Part shown: piece after piece, positions 25,029 to 36,156 of the stretch
How the letters are laid out: every line of letters begins with the position of its first letter
Numbering within the stretch: position 1 is the first letter of the stretch
Source: Desulfosarcina widdelii
Lineage (GTDB): Bacteria; Desulfobacterota; Desulfobacteria; Desulfobacterales; Desulfosarcinaceae
NCBI RefSeq assembly: GCF_009688965.1
Contig: NZ_AP021875.1
Span: forward strand, 186,001-250,000
Direction of reading: 5' to 3'
Length of the DNA stretch: 64,000 bases
Translations under genes and position numbers: made by a program
Notes under the pieces: model-generated
Database searches by the model: none
The model's input: the letters and a program-made list of their open reading frames with translations, nothing else
Told to the model about the DNA's origin: nothing

Positions 25029-25744
25029 TGCTGCTCAACGTGGAAAACCTCCGGGTCTCATATGGAAACATCAAGGCCTTGCACGGCATCAGCTTCACCA
25101 TCGATGCCGGCGAGATCGTCACCATTATCGGTGCCAACGGTGCCGGCAAGAGCACCACTTTACGGGCCATTTCGCGCATGGTGCCGGTGGAAACGGGAAC
25201 GACCATGACCTGCATGGGCAAGGACCTGCTCCAGTTTCCCGCCGACAAGGTCGTCAGCCAACTGGGCGTCACTCACGTTCCCGAAGGCCGGCGTCTTTTC
25301 GGCAACCTGTCCGTCATGGAGAATTTGCAGTTGGCCACCTTCGCCCGCAAGGATCGCGACAATGTGAAAAAAGACATCCGACGGGTATTCGAAATTTTTC
25401 CGCGCCTAGAGGAGCGCAAAGCCCAGGCTTCGGGCACCATGAGCGGCGGCGAGCAGCAGATGCTGGCCATCGGACGTGCTTTCATGAGCGGCCGTCGGTT
25501 GATGCTGCTGGACGAGCCTTCCATGGGACTTTCGCCGCTGTTGATGATGAACGTGTTCCAGGCCTTAAAGGAGATCAACAAGCAGGAGGGCACCGCCATT
25601 TTGCTGGTGGAGCAAAATGCCCGCCTGGCGTTGAAGTTTTCCCAGAAAGGCTATGTGCTTGAAACCGGCAACCTTGTGCTGGAAGGCGATTCGCAGACCC
25701 TGATCAATGATCCGGAAGTGAAGAAGGCTTATTTGGGTGGTTGA
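25028..25744 (+). CDS. livF: branched-chain amino-acid ABC transporter ATPase LivF
   Basis: Second ATPase of the transporter, 238 residues. Walker A GANGAGKST, signature MSGGEQQMLAIGRAF, Walker B LMLLDEPSMGLSP, and the switch region LVEQNARLAL, which is typical for LivF. The start overlaps the livG stop. Last gene of the liv cluster; a 60-bp short-repeat stretch separates it from argC. Confidence 0.93.
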   Translation: MLLNVENLRVSYGNIKALHGISFTIDAGEIVTIIGANGAGKSTTLRAISRMVPVETGTTMTCMGKDLLQFPADKVVSQLGVTHVPEGRRLFGNLSVMENLQLATFARKDRDNVKKDIRRVFEIFPRLEERKAQASGTMSGGEQQMLAIGRAFMSGRRLMLLDEPSMGLSPLLMMNVFQALKEINKQEGTAILLVEQNARLALKFSQKGYVLETGNLVLEGDSQTLINDPEVKKAYLGG

Positions 25745-25800
25745 AAGCTCAGAGGTCGAAGCTGAAGGCTCGAAGATATGGGCTGAAAGCTGAAAGGAAA
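25745..25800. repeat. short-repeat stretch before argC
   Basis: The livF-argC spacer consists of imperfect AGCTGAAAGCT/GGTCGAAGCT units, the same style as the islands elsewhere in the window. No terminator is visible, so argC may be read from the liv operon. Confidence 0.4.
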
Positions 25801-25804
25801 TAAC

Positions 25805-26848
25805 GTGGCAAAACTTCGTGCAGCCGTGGTTGGCGCCACCGGCTACGCCGGCGCCGAACTGGTCCGCATCTTAGTCGGGCATCCGGATGTGGACCTTACC
25901 CTGATCACTTCCCGCAAGCAGGCCGGGCAGGATTACGAAACCATCTATCCAGCCTTGAAGAAGTTTGTCCGCCTGGCTTGTGCCGACAGCGATACGGCCG
26001 TGGTCGCCGAAAATGCGGATGTGGCCTTTCTGGCCCTGCCCCACAAAGCCTCCATGGCCATGGCTCCCGGATTGCTTGGTGCCGGGCTGCGGGTGGTGGA
26101 CCTTTCCGCGGATTTCCGATTCAAAAACCAGGCGGCCTACGAGGCCCACTACCAGCCCCACAGTTGTGCCCACCTGCTACAGGCGGCGGTGTATGGTCTC
26201 TGCGAACGTTTTGCGAACCAAATCGCCAGAGCGGATCTGATCGGCAACCCGGGCTGCTACCCCACCAGCGTGCTGCTACCATTGCTGCCGCTGGTCGAAG
26301 CCGGACTGGTGGACCTGACGACGCTGGTGGCCGATTGCAAGTCCGGTGTCAGCGGGGCCGGGCGGGAAGCGACTTCAACAACCCACTTCTGCCATGTCAA
26401 CGAGTCCTTTAAGCCATACAAAGTCGGCGGCCATCGGCACACGCCGGAAATCGACGAAAACCTTTCGATAGCTGCGGGCGAATCGGTGAAGATCACCTTT
26501 GTCCCCCACCTGATCCCCATGACCCGCGGCATGCAGAGCACGATATACACCAAATTGTCCGCCGGCGCCGATGAACCGCAGGTCCGGCAGTGTCTGGAAT
26601 CGGCCTATGGTGATGCTCCCTTCATCCGGCTTCTGGCCGGCGGACGGGCACCGGACACCCTGAACGTCCGCGGCACCAATTTCTGCGACATCGGCTGGGC
26701 GGTGGATCCAGGCAGCGGGCGACTGATCCTGATGTCAGCCATCGACAATCTGGTCAAGGGGGCTGCGGGACAGGCCGTCCAGAACATGAACCTGATGTTC
26801 GGCTTTGCGGAAACCGCCGGTCTGGACGCCGTTCCTTACCCGCTCTAA
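25805..26848 (+). CDS. argC: N-acetyl-gamma-glutamyl-phosphate reductase (ArgC)
   Basis: Third step of arginine synthesis: NADPH-dependent reduction of N-acetylglutamyl-phosphate to the semialdehyde. 347 residues. The N-terminal NAD(P)-binding loop is VVGATGYAGAELVRIL, the catalytic Cys sits in IGNPGCYPTS, and KSGVSGAGR and HRHTPEI are family blocks. GTG start at 25805, preceded by GAAAGGAAATAAC. No other arg gene is close by. Confidence 0.95.
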   Translation: MAKLRAAVVGATGYAGAELVRILVGHPDVDLTLITSRKQAGQDYETIYPALKKFVRLACADSDTAVVAENADVAFLALPHKASMAMAPGLLGAGLRVVDLSADFRFKNQAAYEAHYQPHSCAHLLQAAVYGLCERFANQIARADLIGNPGCYPTSVLLPLLPLVEAGLVDLTTLVADCKSGVSGAGREATSTTHFCHVNESFKPYKVGGHRHTPEIDENLSIAAGESVKITFVPHLIPMTRGMQSTIYTKLSAGADEPQVRQCLESAYGDAPFIRLLAGGRAPDTLNVRGTNFCDIGWAVDPGSGRLILMSAIDNLVKGAAGQAVQNMNLMFGFAETAGLDAVPYPL

Positions 26849-26880
26849 CTTTAGCTAAGATTTCCAACAAGATCGATTTG

Positions 26881-26909
26881 TTGACATCCAGGACGTTTTG
26901 GACTAAACA
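26881..26909 (+). promoter_or_regulatory. sigma-70-type promoter of folD
   Basis: TTGACA at 26881-26886, 17-bp spacer, TAAACA at 26904-26909. The direct repeat GATCGATTTG lies on both sides (about 26,871 and 26,912), which could be a regulator site. The leader to the folD start is about 140 nt and otherwise shows nothing I recognise. Confidence 0.45.
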
Positions 26910-27053
26910 AAGATCGATTTGCCGTCTGCACCGGAAGGGGCAGCATCCACGCACACCAATCGACCGTATTCTCACGATGAATCCATGAAGCGCCACAGGC
27001 GATTCAACACTGCATAAACGTACTGCAACCATCAATGTGAAAGGAGAGAGCAG

Positions 27054-27962
27054 ATGACAGCAACGCTTATCAAAGGCACCGAGATTCGCGAGCAGATTCT
27101 CGAGGAGATTACGGCCGAAGTCGCGAAAATCAAGGAATCGCACGGCGTGGTTCCCGGGCTGGTCACCATCCTCGTGGGTGAAAATCCGGCATCCATTTCC
27201 TATGTGACCCTGAAAATCAAGACCGCTCACCGAGTCGGTTTCAAGGAAGTGCAGGACAGCCAGCCGGTAGACATCTCCGAAGAGGACCTTCTGGCGCTGA
27301 TCGACAAATACAACAAAGACGACAGCATCAACGGAATCCTGGTCCAGTTGCCCCTGCCCAAGCACATTGATGAGAAGAAAGTTCTCAACGCCATCGATCC
27401 TGACAAGGATGTGGACGGCTTTCATCCGGTCAACGTGGGCCGGCTGATGATCGGGGGCAAGGAAGTCAAATTTCCGCCGTGTACGCCCTTCGGCATTCAG
27501 GAGATGATCGTTCGCGCCGGCGTCGAAACCAGCGGCGCCGAAGTGGTCGTGGTTGGCCGCTCCAACATCGTCGGCAAGCCCATCGCCAACATGATGGTTC
27601 AAAAAGGTCCCGGAGCCAACTCTACGGTGACCATCGTGCATACCCGGACCAAAGACCTGGCCGCCCATTGCAAACGCGCCGACATCCTGATTGTCGCTGC
27701 CGGCGTGCCTGATCTGGTCAAGCCGGAGTGGATCAAGCCCGGTGCCTGTGTGATCGACGTGGGTGTCAACCGCGTAGGGGAGAAGATCAGCGAAAAAACC
27801 GGCAAAAAAATTGCCATCCTCAAAGGCGACGTGGATTTCGACGCGGCCAAGGAGATCGCCGGTTACATCACCCCGGTTCCCGGCGGTGTCGGCCCCATGA
27901 CCATTACCATGCTCATGCTCAACACCCTTAAGTCGCTCAAGTTCAAGCTGGGAATCAATTAG
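27054..27962 (+). CDS. folD: bifunctional methylenetetrahydrofolate dehydrogenase/cyclohydrolase (FolD)
   Basis: Interconverts 5,10-methylene-THF and 10-formyl-THF through the methenyl form, using NAD(P). 302 residues. Visible blocks: VTILVGENPASISYVTLKIK with the catalytic Tyr-x3-Lys, GILVQLPLPKHID, the substrate loop DVDGFHPVNVGRL, the nucleotide site VVVVGRSNIVGKPIANMM, and GYITPVPGGVGPMTITML. In sulfate reducers this enzyme also serves the C1 branch of the Wood-Ljungdahl pathway. GGAGAGAGCAG precedes the ATG. A strong terminator follows. Confidence 0.96.
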   Translation: MTATLIKGTEIREQILEEITAEVAKIKESHGVVPGLVTILVGENPASISYVTLKIKTAHRVGFKEVQDSQPVDISEEDLLALIDKYNKDDSINGILVQLPLPKHIDEKKVLNAIDPDKDVDGFHPVNVGRLMIGGKEVKFPPCTPFGIQEMIVRAGVETSGAEVVVVGRSNIVGKPIANMMVQKGPGANSTVTIVHTRTKDLAAHCKRADILIVAAGVPDLVKPEWIKPGACVIDVGVNRVGEKISEKTGKKIAILKGDVDFDAAKEIAGYITPVPGGVGPMTITMLMLNTLKSLKFKLGIN

Positions 27963-28032
27963 GGAAAAGCAGTATTTCCCATTGCTTTGGCGGTTGTCAT
28001 TTGCCAATTAAAATGGGAGGTTAAAAGAAGAT

Positions 28033-28083
28033 AAGGCTGCCATGGGATTGACATTTTGTCCATAACATGGTAGCCTTTTTCTT
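28033..28083 (+). terminator. intrinsic terminator after folD
   Basis: AAGGCTGCCATG (28033-28044) pairs with CATGGTAGCCTT (28066-28077) over 12 bp with one G-T pair and continues into a TTTTTC tract. Confidence 0.8.
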
Positions 28084-28156
28084 TAATTCGTGGCGAGATG
28101 CTTGTAATATGCTGATATGTTAATCAATTTTACCGTTCGCGAGCTGCGGAGGTGCA

Positions 28157-29083
28157 ATGGCTAAAAAGATCTCGTTCATCATTCTGAGCAATTCGGGAAC
28201 GACCATCAAGCAGGTTGCCGTCCCCGTTGTTCTGATCGGGGTTCTGGCCATTGGGTTTCTCCTGGGGGCCGTTTTCTTCGGCATCGCCATTCATGACTAC
28301 CAAACCCTCCGTCAATCCGTTGCCTATAACCGCTCGATGGCCCGGACAATCCAGGAGCAGCAACAAGAGATCGGGCAGCAGCGCTTGCAGGTTCAGGCTT
28401 TCGCCCACGAAATCAACGCCCTGAAAGACCATCTGGTCGAACTGGACCAGTTCGAAGAGAAAATACGCGTGATTGCCAACCTGGATTCCGATAAGGGCGA
28501 AAACAGCCTTTTCGGTGTCGGTGGCGCCGCTCCGGACGATTTGGATCCGCGATTGGAGATCTCCCAGCGACACGAGGGGCTGATGCGTGAAATGCATCGC
28601 CAGGTGGACGAATTGAATACGGTTTCCCAGAGACAGGAAAATCGTTTCGGACGCCTGATGGACCAGTTGGAAGGGCAGCGTAACCTGCTGGCCTCGACCC
28701 CGGCCATTCGCCCCACCAGCGGCTGGCTGACCTCCCGTTTCGGCTACCGGACCTCCCCGTTTACCGGAGGCAAAGAGTTCCACAAGGGCGTGGATATCGC
28801 CAACCGGAAGGGGACCGAAATCCTGGCTACTGCCGACGGCATCGTTTCGTTCACCGGGAAAAAGGGTGCCATGGGCAACGTGGTGGTCATCGATCACGGA
28901 CACGGTATGGTTACCCGCTACGCCCACCTCAGCGAAATGTTAAAAAAACGAGGGGAGGCCGTCAAGCGGGGAGATGTTGTTGCCCGGATGGGCAGCAGCG
29001 GACGCAGCACGGGGCCCCATCTGCATTACGAAGTCCACCTCAACGGCGTTCCGGTGAATCCCACACAGTATATCCTAAATTAA
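28157..29083 (+). CDS. membrane-anchored M23-family (LytM) peptidase
   Basis: A 308-residue cell-envelope protein. One membrane helix near residues 18-45 (VAVPVVLIGVLAIGFLLGAVFFGIAI) is followed by a long coiled coil (~55-110, 160-190; RTIQEQQQEIGQQRLQVQ) and a C-terminal LytM domain (~195-305). Zinc ligands are visible in HKGVDIA and HLHYEVH, with the HGMVTRYAHLS block between. The form is that of DipM/NlpD- or ShyA-like enzymes that cleave or regulate cleavage of peptidoglycan cross-links. All LytM metal residues appear present, so it is likely active. Good GGAGG site before the ATG. Confidence 0.85.
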   Translation: MAKKISFIILSNSGTTIKQVAVPVVLIGVLAIGFLLGAVFFGIAIHDYQTLRQSVAYNRSMARTIQEQQQEIGQQRLQVQAFAHEINALKDHLVELDQFEEKIRVIANLDSDKGENSLFGVGGAAPDDLDPRLEISQRHEGLMREMHRQVDELNTVSQRQENRFGRLMDQLEGQRNLLASTPAIRPTSGWLTSRFGYRTSPFTGGKEFHKGVDIANRKGTEILATADGIVSFTGKKGAMGNVVVIDHGHGMVTRYAHLSEMLKKRGEAVKRGDVVARMGSSGRSTGPHLHYEVHLNGVPVNPTQYILN

Positions 29084-29309
29084 AAGCTCGCCTTTGCATT
29101 AAATGTAACCGTTGCAATGGATACCGCCTTCGGATCAGCCGAACGTTTTCCCGCCTTGCCATTGATTCTCAGTCACAACTGTTGCATCTTAATTCCGATT
29201 TCAGCATACAAGACGGCGAATCCAGGCCTTTGCGCTTGAGTGGCCCGATGAAATGGTTTAGGATGGCGCCACTTGAATCGCCTTCCAACAGACAGGAGAA
29301 GAATTACCC

Positions 29310-31841
29310 ATGATCGGCAAATGGTTAACCCAGGTATTCGGCAGCAAGAACGAACGGGAACTGAAAAGACTGCAGCCGCTTGTCGCCCGCATCAATGAAC
29401 TGGAGCCCGAGATCAAGGCCATGAACGATGCGCAGCTCAAGGATCAGACGCCGCGTCTCAGAACCCGCCTCGATAACGGAGAACCGTTGGACGACCTGCT
29501 GCCCGAAGCCTTCGCCACGGTCCGGGAAGCCTCCATGAGAACCCTCGGGATGCGGCATTACGACGTCCAGCTCATCGGTGGCATGGTGCTGCATGGCGGC
29601 AGCATCGCCGAGATGAAAACCGGTGAAGGTAAAACCCTGGTGGCTACGCTGCCCGGCTATCTCAACGCCCTGACGGGCCGCGGAGTGCATGTGATCACGG
29701 TCAACGATTACCTGGCCCGGCGTGATACCGAATGGATGGGGCAGATTTACCGGTTCCTGGGCATGAGCGTAGGCACGATCCAGCACGGACTGGACGACCG
29801 GCAGCGCAAAGAATCCTACGGTTCGGACATCACTTACGGCACCAACAACGAATTCGGGTTCGACTATCTGCGGGACAACATGAAGTTCGATGCCGAGTCC
29901 CTGGTCCAGCGCGAGCTTTACTATGCCATTGTGGACGAAGTGGACAGCATCCTGGTGGACGAAGCCAGGACCCCTTTGATTATTTCGGGACCGGCGGAAA
30001 AATCGACCCAGTTGTACTACCAGGTCAACGGGATCGTTCCCAAACTCAAGGCCGAAGTGGATTACAAGATCGACGAAAAAGCGCGCAGCGCCACCCTCAC
30101 CGAAGAAGGGGTGGCCCACGCCGAGCAGATGCTGGATGTGGAAAACCTTTACGATCCCAGCAACATCGAACTGCTGCATCACACCAACCAGGCCCTGAAA
30201 GCCCATACCCTTTTTAAACGCGACGTGGATTACATTGTCAAAGATGGTGAGGTGATCATCGTCGACGAATTCACCGGAAGGCTGATGCCTGGACGCCGCT
30301 ACAGCGAAGGGCTGCACCAGGCCCTGGAGGCCAAGGAAAACGTCAAGATCGAAAATGAAAACCAGACCCTGGCGACCATCACATTCCAGAATTATTTCCG
30401 CATGTACGACAAGCTGGCAGGCATGACCGGCACGGCGGACACGGAAGCGGCGGAATTCAAGAAAATTTACAACCTGGACGTCTCGGTGATCCCCACCAAC
30501 AAGCCCATGATCCGGCAAGACTTTCCCGATGTGATCTACAAGACCCGCCGGGAGAAATTCAACGCCGCCATCGAGGAGATTAAAGAGCTTCACAAACGGG
30601 GGCAGCCTGTGCTGGTGGGCACGGTGTCCATCGACATTTCCGAGCAGCTGGCCAAACAGTTAAAAAAACGAGGGATCCCCCATGAGGTCCTCAATGCCAA
30701 GAATCACGAAAAGGAGGCCGAGATCATCTCCATGGCCGGCCAGAAAGGGGCTGTGACCATCTCCACCAACATGGCCGGTCGTGGAACCGATATCGTCCTG
30801 GGCGAAGGCGTGACCGAGTTGGGTGGGCTGCACATCCTGGGCACCGAACGCCACGAAAGCCGGCGGATCGACAACCAGTTGCGCGGCCGCTCCGGACGCC
30901 AGGGGGATCCGGGCTCTTCCCGATTCTACCTGGCCCTGGAGGACGACCTGTTGCGGATCTTCGGGGGGGAGCGCATCACCGGGATCATGGAGCGCCTGGG
31001 TATGGAAGAGGGCGAACCCATCGAGCACAATCTGATCAGCCGGGCCATCGAAAATGCCCAGTCGAAGGTCGAGGCTCACAACTTCGACATCCGCAAGCAT
31101 CTTCTGGAATATGACGATGTCATGAACCAGCAGCGGGAGGTGATTTACAAGCAGCGTCGTGACCTGTTGACCGGCGTGAACCTCAAAGAGACCATCGAAG
31201 ACATCATGATGGAAAATGCAGAGACCATTGCGGCCCAGTTCGCCGACGAGCGTGCCCTGCCCGAGGATTGGGATTGGGACGCTGTTTCAGACGCCGTTTT
31301 CCAGCAGTTCAACTTCCGGCTGGCCAAGATGGACGAAAACACCCTGGACGGCCTCAACGACGAGGGACTGGCCCAGGCCATCTATGAGCAGGCCCATGAG
31401 ATATACAACCAAAAAGCCACCATGCTGGGTAGCGAAGAGGATTTCCGGCAGCTCGAGCGGGTGGTGATGCTCCAGACCGTGGACAACCTGTGGAAGGACC
31501 ACCTGCTGTCCATGGACCATCTCAAGGAGGGCATCGGTCTACGCGGCTACGCCCAGCAAAATCCGCTGCTGGTCTATAAAAAAGAGGGCTTCGAGATGTT
31601 CCAGGAAACCATCGAGCGCATTAAATCGGAGACCCTGGGCATCCTTTTCCGGATTCAGCTTGCCGAACCGGATCATATCGAAGATCTGCAGCAACCCAAG
31701 GAGCAGCCGCTGGTTTTTTCCGGTGGCGGGGATGCGCCGGCGGCCAAGAAGCCGGTCAAACGCGAAGCCAGGAAGGTGGGGCGCAATGACCCCTGCCCGT
31801 GCGGAAGCGGGAAGAAGTATAAGAAATGCTGCGGCAGGTAG
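29310..31841 (+). CDS. secA: preprotein translocase ATPase SecA
   Basis: Motor of the SecYEG channel. 843 residues. Seen in order: [23 protein letters not shown] with Walker [49 protein letters not shown], the second nucleotide domain with [15 protein letters not shown] and [23 protein letters not shown], and the C-terminal SEC-C zinc tail [15 protein letters not shown] for SecB or ribosome contact. AGGAGAAG precedes the ATG. The 226 bp upstream hold no recognisable element. Confidence 0.97.
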   Translation: MIGKWLTQVFGSKNERELKRLQPLVARINELEPEIKAMNDAQLKDQTPRLRTRLDNGEPLDDLLPEAFATVREASMRTLGMRHYDVQLIGGMVLHGGSIAEMKTGEGKTLVATLPGYLNALTGRGVHVITVNDYLARRDTEWMGQIYRFLGMSVGTIQHGLDDRQRKESYGSDITYGTNNEFGFDYLRDNMKFDAESLVQRELYYAIVDEVDSILVDEARTPLIISGPAEKSTQLYYQVNGIVPKLKAEVDYKIDEKARSATLTEEGVAHAEQMLDVENLYDPSNIELLHHTNQALKAHTLFKRDVDYIVKDGEVIIVDEFTGRLMPGRRYSEGLHQALEAKENVKIENENQTLATITFQNYFRMYDKLAGMTGTADTEAAEFKKIYNLDVSVIPTNKPMIRQDFPDVIYKTRREKFNAAIEEIKELHKRGQPVLVGTVSIDISEQLAKQLKKRGIPHEVLNAKNHEKEAEIISMAGQKGAVTISTNMAGRGTDIVLGEGVTELGGLHILGTERHESRRIDNQLRGRSGRQGDPGSSRFYLALEDDLLRIFGGERITGIMERLGMEEGEPIEHNLISRAIENAQSKVEAHNFDIRKHLLEYDDVMNQQREVIYKQRRDLLTGVNLKETIEDIMMENAETIAAQFADERALPEDWDWDAVSDAVFQQFNFRLAKMDENTLDGLNDEGLAQAIYEQAHEIYNQKATMLGSEEDFRQLERVVMLQTVDNLWKDHLLSMDHLKEGIGLRGYAQQNPLLVYKKEGFEMFQETIERIKSETLGILFRIQLAEPDHIEDLQQPKEQPLVFSGGGDAPAAKKPVKREARKVGRNDPCPCGSGKKYKKCCGR

Positions 31842-31843
31842 GG

Positions 31844-32320
31844 ATGAACGCAACAAACCCAAAAACCATCGGCATTATCTCCGACACCCACGGATTGCTT
31901 CGTCCGGAAGTCGAAAAAGCCCTGGCCGGATGCGATCATATCCTGCATGCCGGCGACGTGGGCGACAACCGGGTGCTGGAGCGGCTGGCACGAATTGCCC
32001 CGGTGACGGCCGTACGCGGCAACATGGACTACGGTTCCTGGTCCAATGCCCTGCCGGTAACGGAGATGGTCGAGATCGACACGGTCTTTTTTTACATCCT
32101 GCACGACTTGAATCGCCTGGATCTGGATCCGGTGGCGGCCGGAATTCACGTGGTGGTGAGCGGCCACACCCATCAGCCTGAATTGACCCGCCAGGAAGGG
32201 GTTTTCTATCTCAACCCGGGCAGCGCGGGCCAGCGGCGCTACGACTATCCGATATCCGTGGCCCGGGTTCCCATCGAAAACGGCCAACCCATTCCCCGCA
32301 TTGTTGAAATCGCTCTTTAA
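31844..32320 (+). CDS. YfcE-type metallophosphoesterase
   Basis: A 158-residue calcineurin-like phosphodiesterase with the metal-site pattern GIISDTHG, HAGDVGD, VRGNMD, and the late GHTHQPE and NPGSAGQRR blocks. YfcE/MJ0936-like enzymes hydrolyse phosphodiesters in vitro; natural substrates are unclear. The start at 31844 lies 2 bp after the secA stop, so it is probably co-transcribed with secA. Confidence 0.85.
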   Translation: MNATNPKTIGIISDTHGLLRPEVEKALAGCDHILHAGDVGDNRVLERLARIAPVTAVRGNMDYGSWSNALPVTEMVEIDTVFFYILHDLNRLDLDPVAAGIHVVVSGHTHQPELTRQEGVFYLNPGSAGQRRYDYPISVARVPIENGQPIPRIVEIAL

Positions 32321-32587
32321 CAGCCCCGAAAAACGATTCCATGCCAATCGTTTGAAAAGGGAGACAGGCTGTCGTTGGATCGACTTCCAGCCACGGTCCT
32401 TGAATCGGACTTTACAACCCCTGCCGGCGGTGATTATAATCTTTTAAAGTTAATGGCCGATAGGTTTTTGTCTTGGATAGCGGATAGCTGTGCAAGGGCC
32501 GCAGGGACAAAAACCGAGGCGGATTGCAAGTCAATCCGAACAAATCCGATAAACGAAACGAATTCGATAAACCCGATAAGCACGAGA

Positions 32588-32896
32588 ATGGGCCGTTACC
32601 AGACAGAGGAGCAGGTAAGCTCAAAGACCCGGGACGAAACCAAAGAACCATCCATGTACCGGGTGCTTTTGCACAATGACGACTACACCACGATGGAATT
32701 TGTGGTCGAAGTGCTGATGTATGTATTCAATAAATCGCCTGAATCGGCGGCCAAAATCATGTTGAACGTGCATCAAAAAGGCATTGGCATTTGCGGGGTC
32801 TACACCCATGAGGTCGCGGAGACCAAGGTCGATACGGTTCACAACCTCGCCCGTGAAAGCGGGTATCCGCTGCGGTGCAGCATGGAACAGGAATAG
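32588..32896 (+). CDS. clpS: Clp protease adaptor ClpS
   Basis: Small adaptor that binds N-degron substrates and hands them to ClpA. The conserved domain reads [20 protein letters not shown], with the Asn-Asp-Asp typical of the substrate pocket, then [24 protein letters not shown]. An open frame extends back to 32375, but that part is repeat-like DNA (ATCCGATAAACGAAAC units), so the ATG at 32588 (102 residues) is chosen; its ribosome binding site is weak. clpA follows 3 bp after the stop. Confidence 0.9.
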   Translation: MGRYQTEEQVSSKTRDETKEPSMYRVLLHNDDYTTMEFVVEVLMYVFNKSPESAAKIMLNVHQKGIGICGVYTHEVAETKVDTVHNLARESGYPLRCSMEQE

Positions 32897-32899
32897 AAG

Positions 32900-35143
32900 A
32901 TGATCAGCAAAGAACTCAGTGCTACATTGGGCTTCGCCGTTCGCGAAGCCAAGAAGCGGCGCCATGAATATGTCAGCGTCGAACACGTTTTATTCGCTAT
33001 TCTGCATGACCGTTCAGGACTGGAAATTGTCGAAAAGTGCGGCGGCGATCCCGAGAAGATCAAAGCCAGCCTGGAAACGTTCTTCAACGAAAACATGGAG
33101 ATGCTTCCGGAAGAAAGTGAATATGTACTCCAGCAGACCATCGGCTTCCAGCGGGTGATCCAGCGGGCGGTTAACCATGTGCGCTCGGCCGAAAAAAAAG
33201 AGGTCGCTGTAAGCGATATCCTGGCTTCCATTTTCATGGAGAAGGATTCCCATGCCGTCTTCTTTTTAAACGAGGAGGGCATTTCGCGGCTGGACGTCCT
33301 GCAGATCATCTCCCATGATAGACCCTCGGAAATCCCGGACAGCCAACCGGAGGAGACGGACAGCCCGGCCGAAAAGAAAGGGGCCAAGAAAAAAAGCTCG
33401 CCTTTGGAAGCCTACACGGTGAACCTGATCGACCGGGCCGCCAAAGGCAAGCTGGATCCGCTGATCGGCCGCGAGCTTGAGTTGGAGCGCACCATGCAGG
33501 TGCTCTGCCGACGCCGAAAAAACAATCCCATTTTCGTCGGCGACCCCGGTGTGGGCAAGACGGCCATGGCTGAAGGGCTGGCTCAGAAGATTTGGGAAGG
33601 CGACGTACCGGACCTGCTGAAAGAGGTGCGCATCTATTCGCTGGATCTGGGCGGCATGCTGGCCGGGTCTAAATTCAGGGGTGATTTCGAGCAGCGCCTC
33701 AAGGGAGTGGTGGCCGAATTGAAGAAGCGCAAGAACGCCATCATGTTCATCGATGAGATTCACACCATTGTGGGGGCCGGCGCCACCAGCAGCGGGTCCA
33801 TGGATGCCAGCAATATCCTCAAGCCCTTTTTGTCCACCGGCGAACTGCGCTGCATCGGCTCAACGACCTATGAGGAGTACAAGAACCATTTCGAAAAGGA
33901 CCGCGCGCTTTCCCGGCGTTTCGAGAAGATCGACATCCTGGAGCCGCCGGTAAAGGAATCCATCAAGATCCTCAAGGGGCTGCGCAGCCGCTACGAAGAG
34001 CACCACGAGATCGAATACACCGACGCAGCCCTCAAGGCGGCCTGTGAACTCTCGGCCAAGTACATCAACGATCGCTTTTTGCCGGACAAGGCCATTGATG
34101 TCATCGACGAGGCCGGTGCCGCCATTCGGCTTTCCGGCGCCGCCAATCGCAAGAAGATTCACCCTTCGGACATCGAAAAGATCGTGGCCAAGATCGCCAG
34201 GGTGCCGGCGGTCAATGTCTCAACGCCGGACAAGGCCAAGCTGGAGAACCTGGGCGGGCAGCTCCGCAAGGTCGTTTTCGGCCAGGACGACGCCATTGAC
34301 GCCCTGGTCACCGCCATCAAGCGTTCCCGGGCCGGATTGGGGCAGCCCGAAAAACCCGTTGGTTCCTTTTTGTTCACCGGCCCCACCGGCGTGGGCAAGA
34401 CCGAGGTGGCCCGGCAGGTGGCCCGCCTGCTGGATGTGGAATTCATGCGCTACGACATGAGCGAGTACATGGAAAAGCACGCCGTTGCCCGGCTGATCGG
34501 CGCTCCCCCGGGCTACATCGGATTCGACCAGGGCGGCCTGCTGACCGACGGCGTGCGCAAGCACCCTTATTGCATTCTGCTGTTGGACGAGATCGAAAAG
34601 GCCCACGAAGACCTGTTCAATATCCTGCTCCAGGTGCTGGACCATGCCACCTTGACGGACAACAACGGCAAGAAAGCCGATTTTCGCAATGTCATCGTCA
34701 TGATGACCTCCAATGCCGGTTCCCGGGAAATGAGCAGTGCCACCATCGGATTCGGCGACCCCAAGGGAGACTCGGCCGACAAGGGCAAGAAAGCCATCGA
34801 AAAAATCTTCAGCCCGGAATTCAGAAATCGGCTGGACGGCATTATCAACTTTAACGCTCTTGATAAGGAAATAATGAAGCGGATCGTCGACAAGTTTATG
34901 CAGGAGTTTGCCGACCAGTTGGCCGTCAAGAAAGTCACTTTGGAGTACTCGGAAAAGGTGAGAAAATGGCTGGCCAAGAAGGGCTACGATCCCCAATACG
35001 GCGCCAGGCCTTTGGCCCGGGTCATCCAGACCCGGATCAAGGACGTCCTGGCCGATGAAATTCTCTTTGGCCGTCTGGAGAAGGGCGGGGAAGTTGGGCT
35101 GGACATGGATGGGGATGAACTGGTGTTTGAGTATCGCTTCTAG
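32900..35143 (+). CDS. clpA: ATP-dependent Clp protease ATPase ClpA
   Basis: AAA+ unfoldase that feeds ClpP. 747 residues: N-domain (~1-145, [31 protein letters not shown]), D1 with GDPGVGKT and [12 protein letters not shown], and D2 with [48 protein letters not shown] and [11 protein letters not shown] ClpP-binding loop of the IGF type is seen (TIGFGDP). It lies between clpS and aat, a complete N-degron recognition, unfolding and tagging set. Starts 3 bp after clpS. Confidence 0.96.
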   Translation: MISKELSATLGFAVREAKKRRHEYVSVEHVLFAILHDRSGLEIVEKCGGDPEKIKASLETFFNENMEMLPEESEYVLQQTIGFQRVIQRAVNHVRSAEKKEVAVSDILASIFMEKDSHAVFFLNEEGISRLDVLQIISHDRPSEIPDSQPEETDSPAEKKGAKKKSSPLEAYTVNLIDRAAKGKLDPLIGRELELERTMQVLCRRRKNNPIFVGDPGVGKTAMAEGLAQKIWEGDVPDLLKEVRIYSLDLGGMLAGSKFRGDFEQRLKGVVAELKKRKNAIMFIDEIHTIVGAGATSSGSMDASNILKPFLSTGELRCIGSTTYEEYKNHFEKDRALSRRFEKIDILEPPVKESIKILKGLRSRYEEHHEIEYTDAALKAACELSAKYINDRFLPDKAIDVIDEAGAAIRLSGAANRKKIHPSDIEKIVAKIARVPAVNVSTPDKAKLENLGGQLRKVVFGQDDAIDALVTAIKRSRAGLGQPEKPVGSFLFTGPTGVGKTEVARQVARLLDVEFMRYDMSEYMEKHAVARLIGAPPGYIGFDQGGLLTDGVRKHPYCILLLDEIEKAHEDLFNILLQVLDHATLTDNNGKKADFRNVIVMMTSNAGSREMSSATIGFGDPKGDSADKGKKAIEKIFSPEFRNRLDGIINFNALDKEIMKRIVDKFMQEFADQLAVKKVTLEYSEKVRKWLAKKGYDPQYGARPLARVIQTRIKDVLADEILFGRLEKGGEVGLDMDGDELVFEYRF

Positions 35144-35146
35144 CTC

Positions 35147-35803
35147 ATGCCTGTTTTTGCCCTTTCTGATCGACTCTCTTTCCCCCCGCCGCATCTGGCC
35201 ATCAAAGAAGGCCTGTTGGCCGTCGGCGGCGATCTGAGCGTCGAGCGGCTGCTTTTGGCTTACCGCAGCGGCATTTTCCCCTGGTATTCCGAAGGCGAAC
35301 CCATTTTGTGGTGGTCGCCGGACCCCCGGCTGGTGCTCTACCCCGATGAATTGAAAATTTCTCGATCCCTTCGTAAAGTAATCAAGAGAAAACGTTTTCA
35401 CATCACCTTCGATCAGGATTTCGAGGCGGTAATCACCGGCTGCGCCGAAGCCAAACGCAGTTACGGTGAAGGGACCTGGATCACCGAAGAGATGAAATCC
35501 GCCTACATCGAACTTCATCACTTGGGCTACGCACATTCCGTAGAGGCCTGGCAGGAAGAGAAATTGGTCGGAGGCCTTTATGGCATTGCCATGGGCCGCG
35601 CCTTTTTCGGCGAATCCATGTTCAGCCGGGTCTCCAACGCCTCCAAGGTGGCATTTGTCAGTCTTGTCCAAACCCTCCAAAAAAAACACTTCACGATCAT
35701 CGACTGCCAGGTACGAACCGACCACCTTATGCGGTTTGGGGCACGGGAAGTTACCCGTAAGGTGTTTTTTGAGCAGTTGGGGAAGGCGATAAGAAGGAAA
35801 TAG
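35147..35803 (+). CDS. aat: leucyl/phenylalanyl-tRNA--protein transferase (Aat)
   Basis: Adds Leu or Phe from tRNA to N-terminal Lys/Arg of proteins, creating the N-degron that ClpS reads. 218 residues. Family blocks: GLLAVGGDLSVERLLLAYRSGIFPWYSEGEPILWWSPDPR, TWITEEMKSAYIELHHLGYAHSVE and GGLYGIAMGRAFFGESMFS...ASK. It starts 3 bp after the clpA stop in the clpS-clpA-aat operon. Confidence 0.95.
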   Translation: MPVFALSDRLSFPPPHLAIKEGLLAVGGDLSVERLLLAYRSGIFPWYSEGEPILWWSPDPRLVLYPDELKISRSLRKVIKRKRFHITFDQDFEAVITGCAEAKRSYGEGTWITEEMKSAYIELHHLGYAHSVEAWQEEKLVGGLYGIAMGRAFFGESMFSRVSNASKVAFVSLVQTLQKKHFTIIDCQVRTDHLMRFGAREVTRKVFFEQLGKAIRRK

Positions 35804-36155
35804 TCTATTGAAAAGCATATTCATGCTATGAATTGAATGTTGCCAGTTTGGCTAAAGTCCCTCTATTTTTTCACTGTCAAGACTTCATAAGTGCTTTTTC
35901 CGAATGAATAAACGCCTAAGATAACTCGCTGAGGTTTTTCGGATCCCATAACCCCAGTTAGTCACTCCCTTCCATTTATATCTTAAAAAATTTTCAACAA
36001 GATTGCTTATGTAATTAATTACATAAGTATATAAATACTATGGTTTTATTTGTCCTCAACTATTTAGAAATCAATAATTCCATTCTCTATAGATTTTAAA
36101 AAATTTATAACAATTTGATATTGTAGTATAAAAAATAATAAAAAAAATGATTCAT
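35804..36155. other. AT-rich intergenic DNA upstream of the first PEP-CTERM gene
   Basis: Composition drops sharply to AT-rich after aat. No coding frame is convincing. No clear terminator for the clp operon is seen. Contains many A/T runs up to the sigma-54-type promoter; an activator site may be here but I cannot identify one. Confidence 0.4.
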
Positions 36156-36156
36156 T

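Noticed and set aside
34220-35824. 534-codon open frame antisense to clpA and aat
   Set aside because: Spans two certain genes on the other strand and shows no family features.
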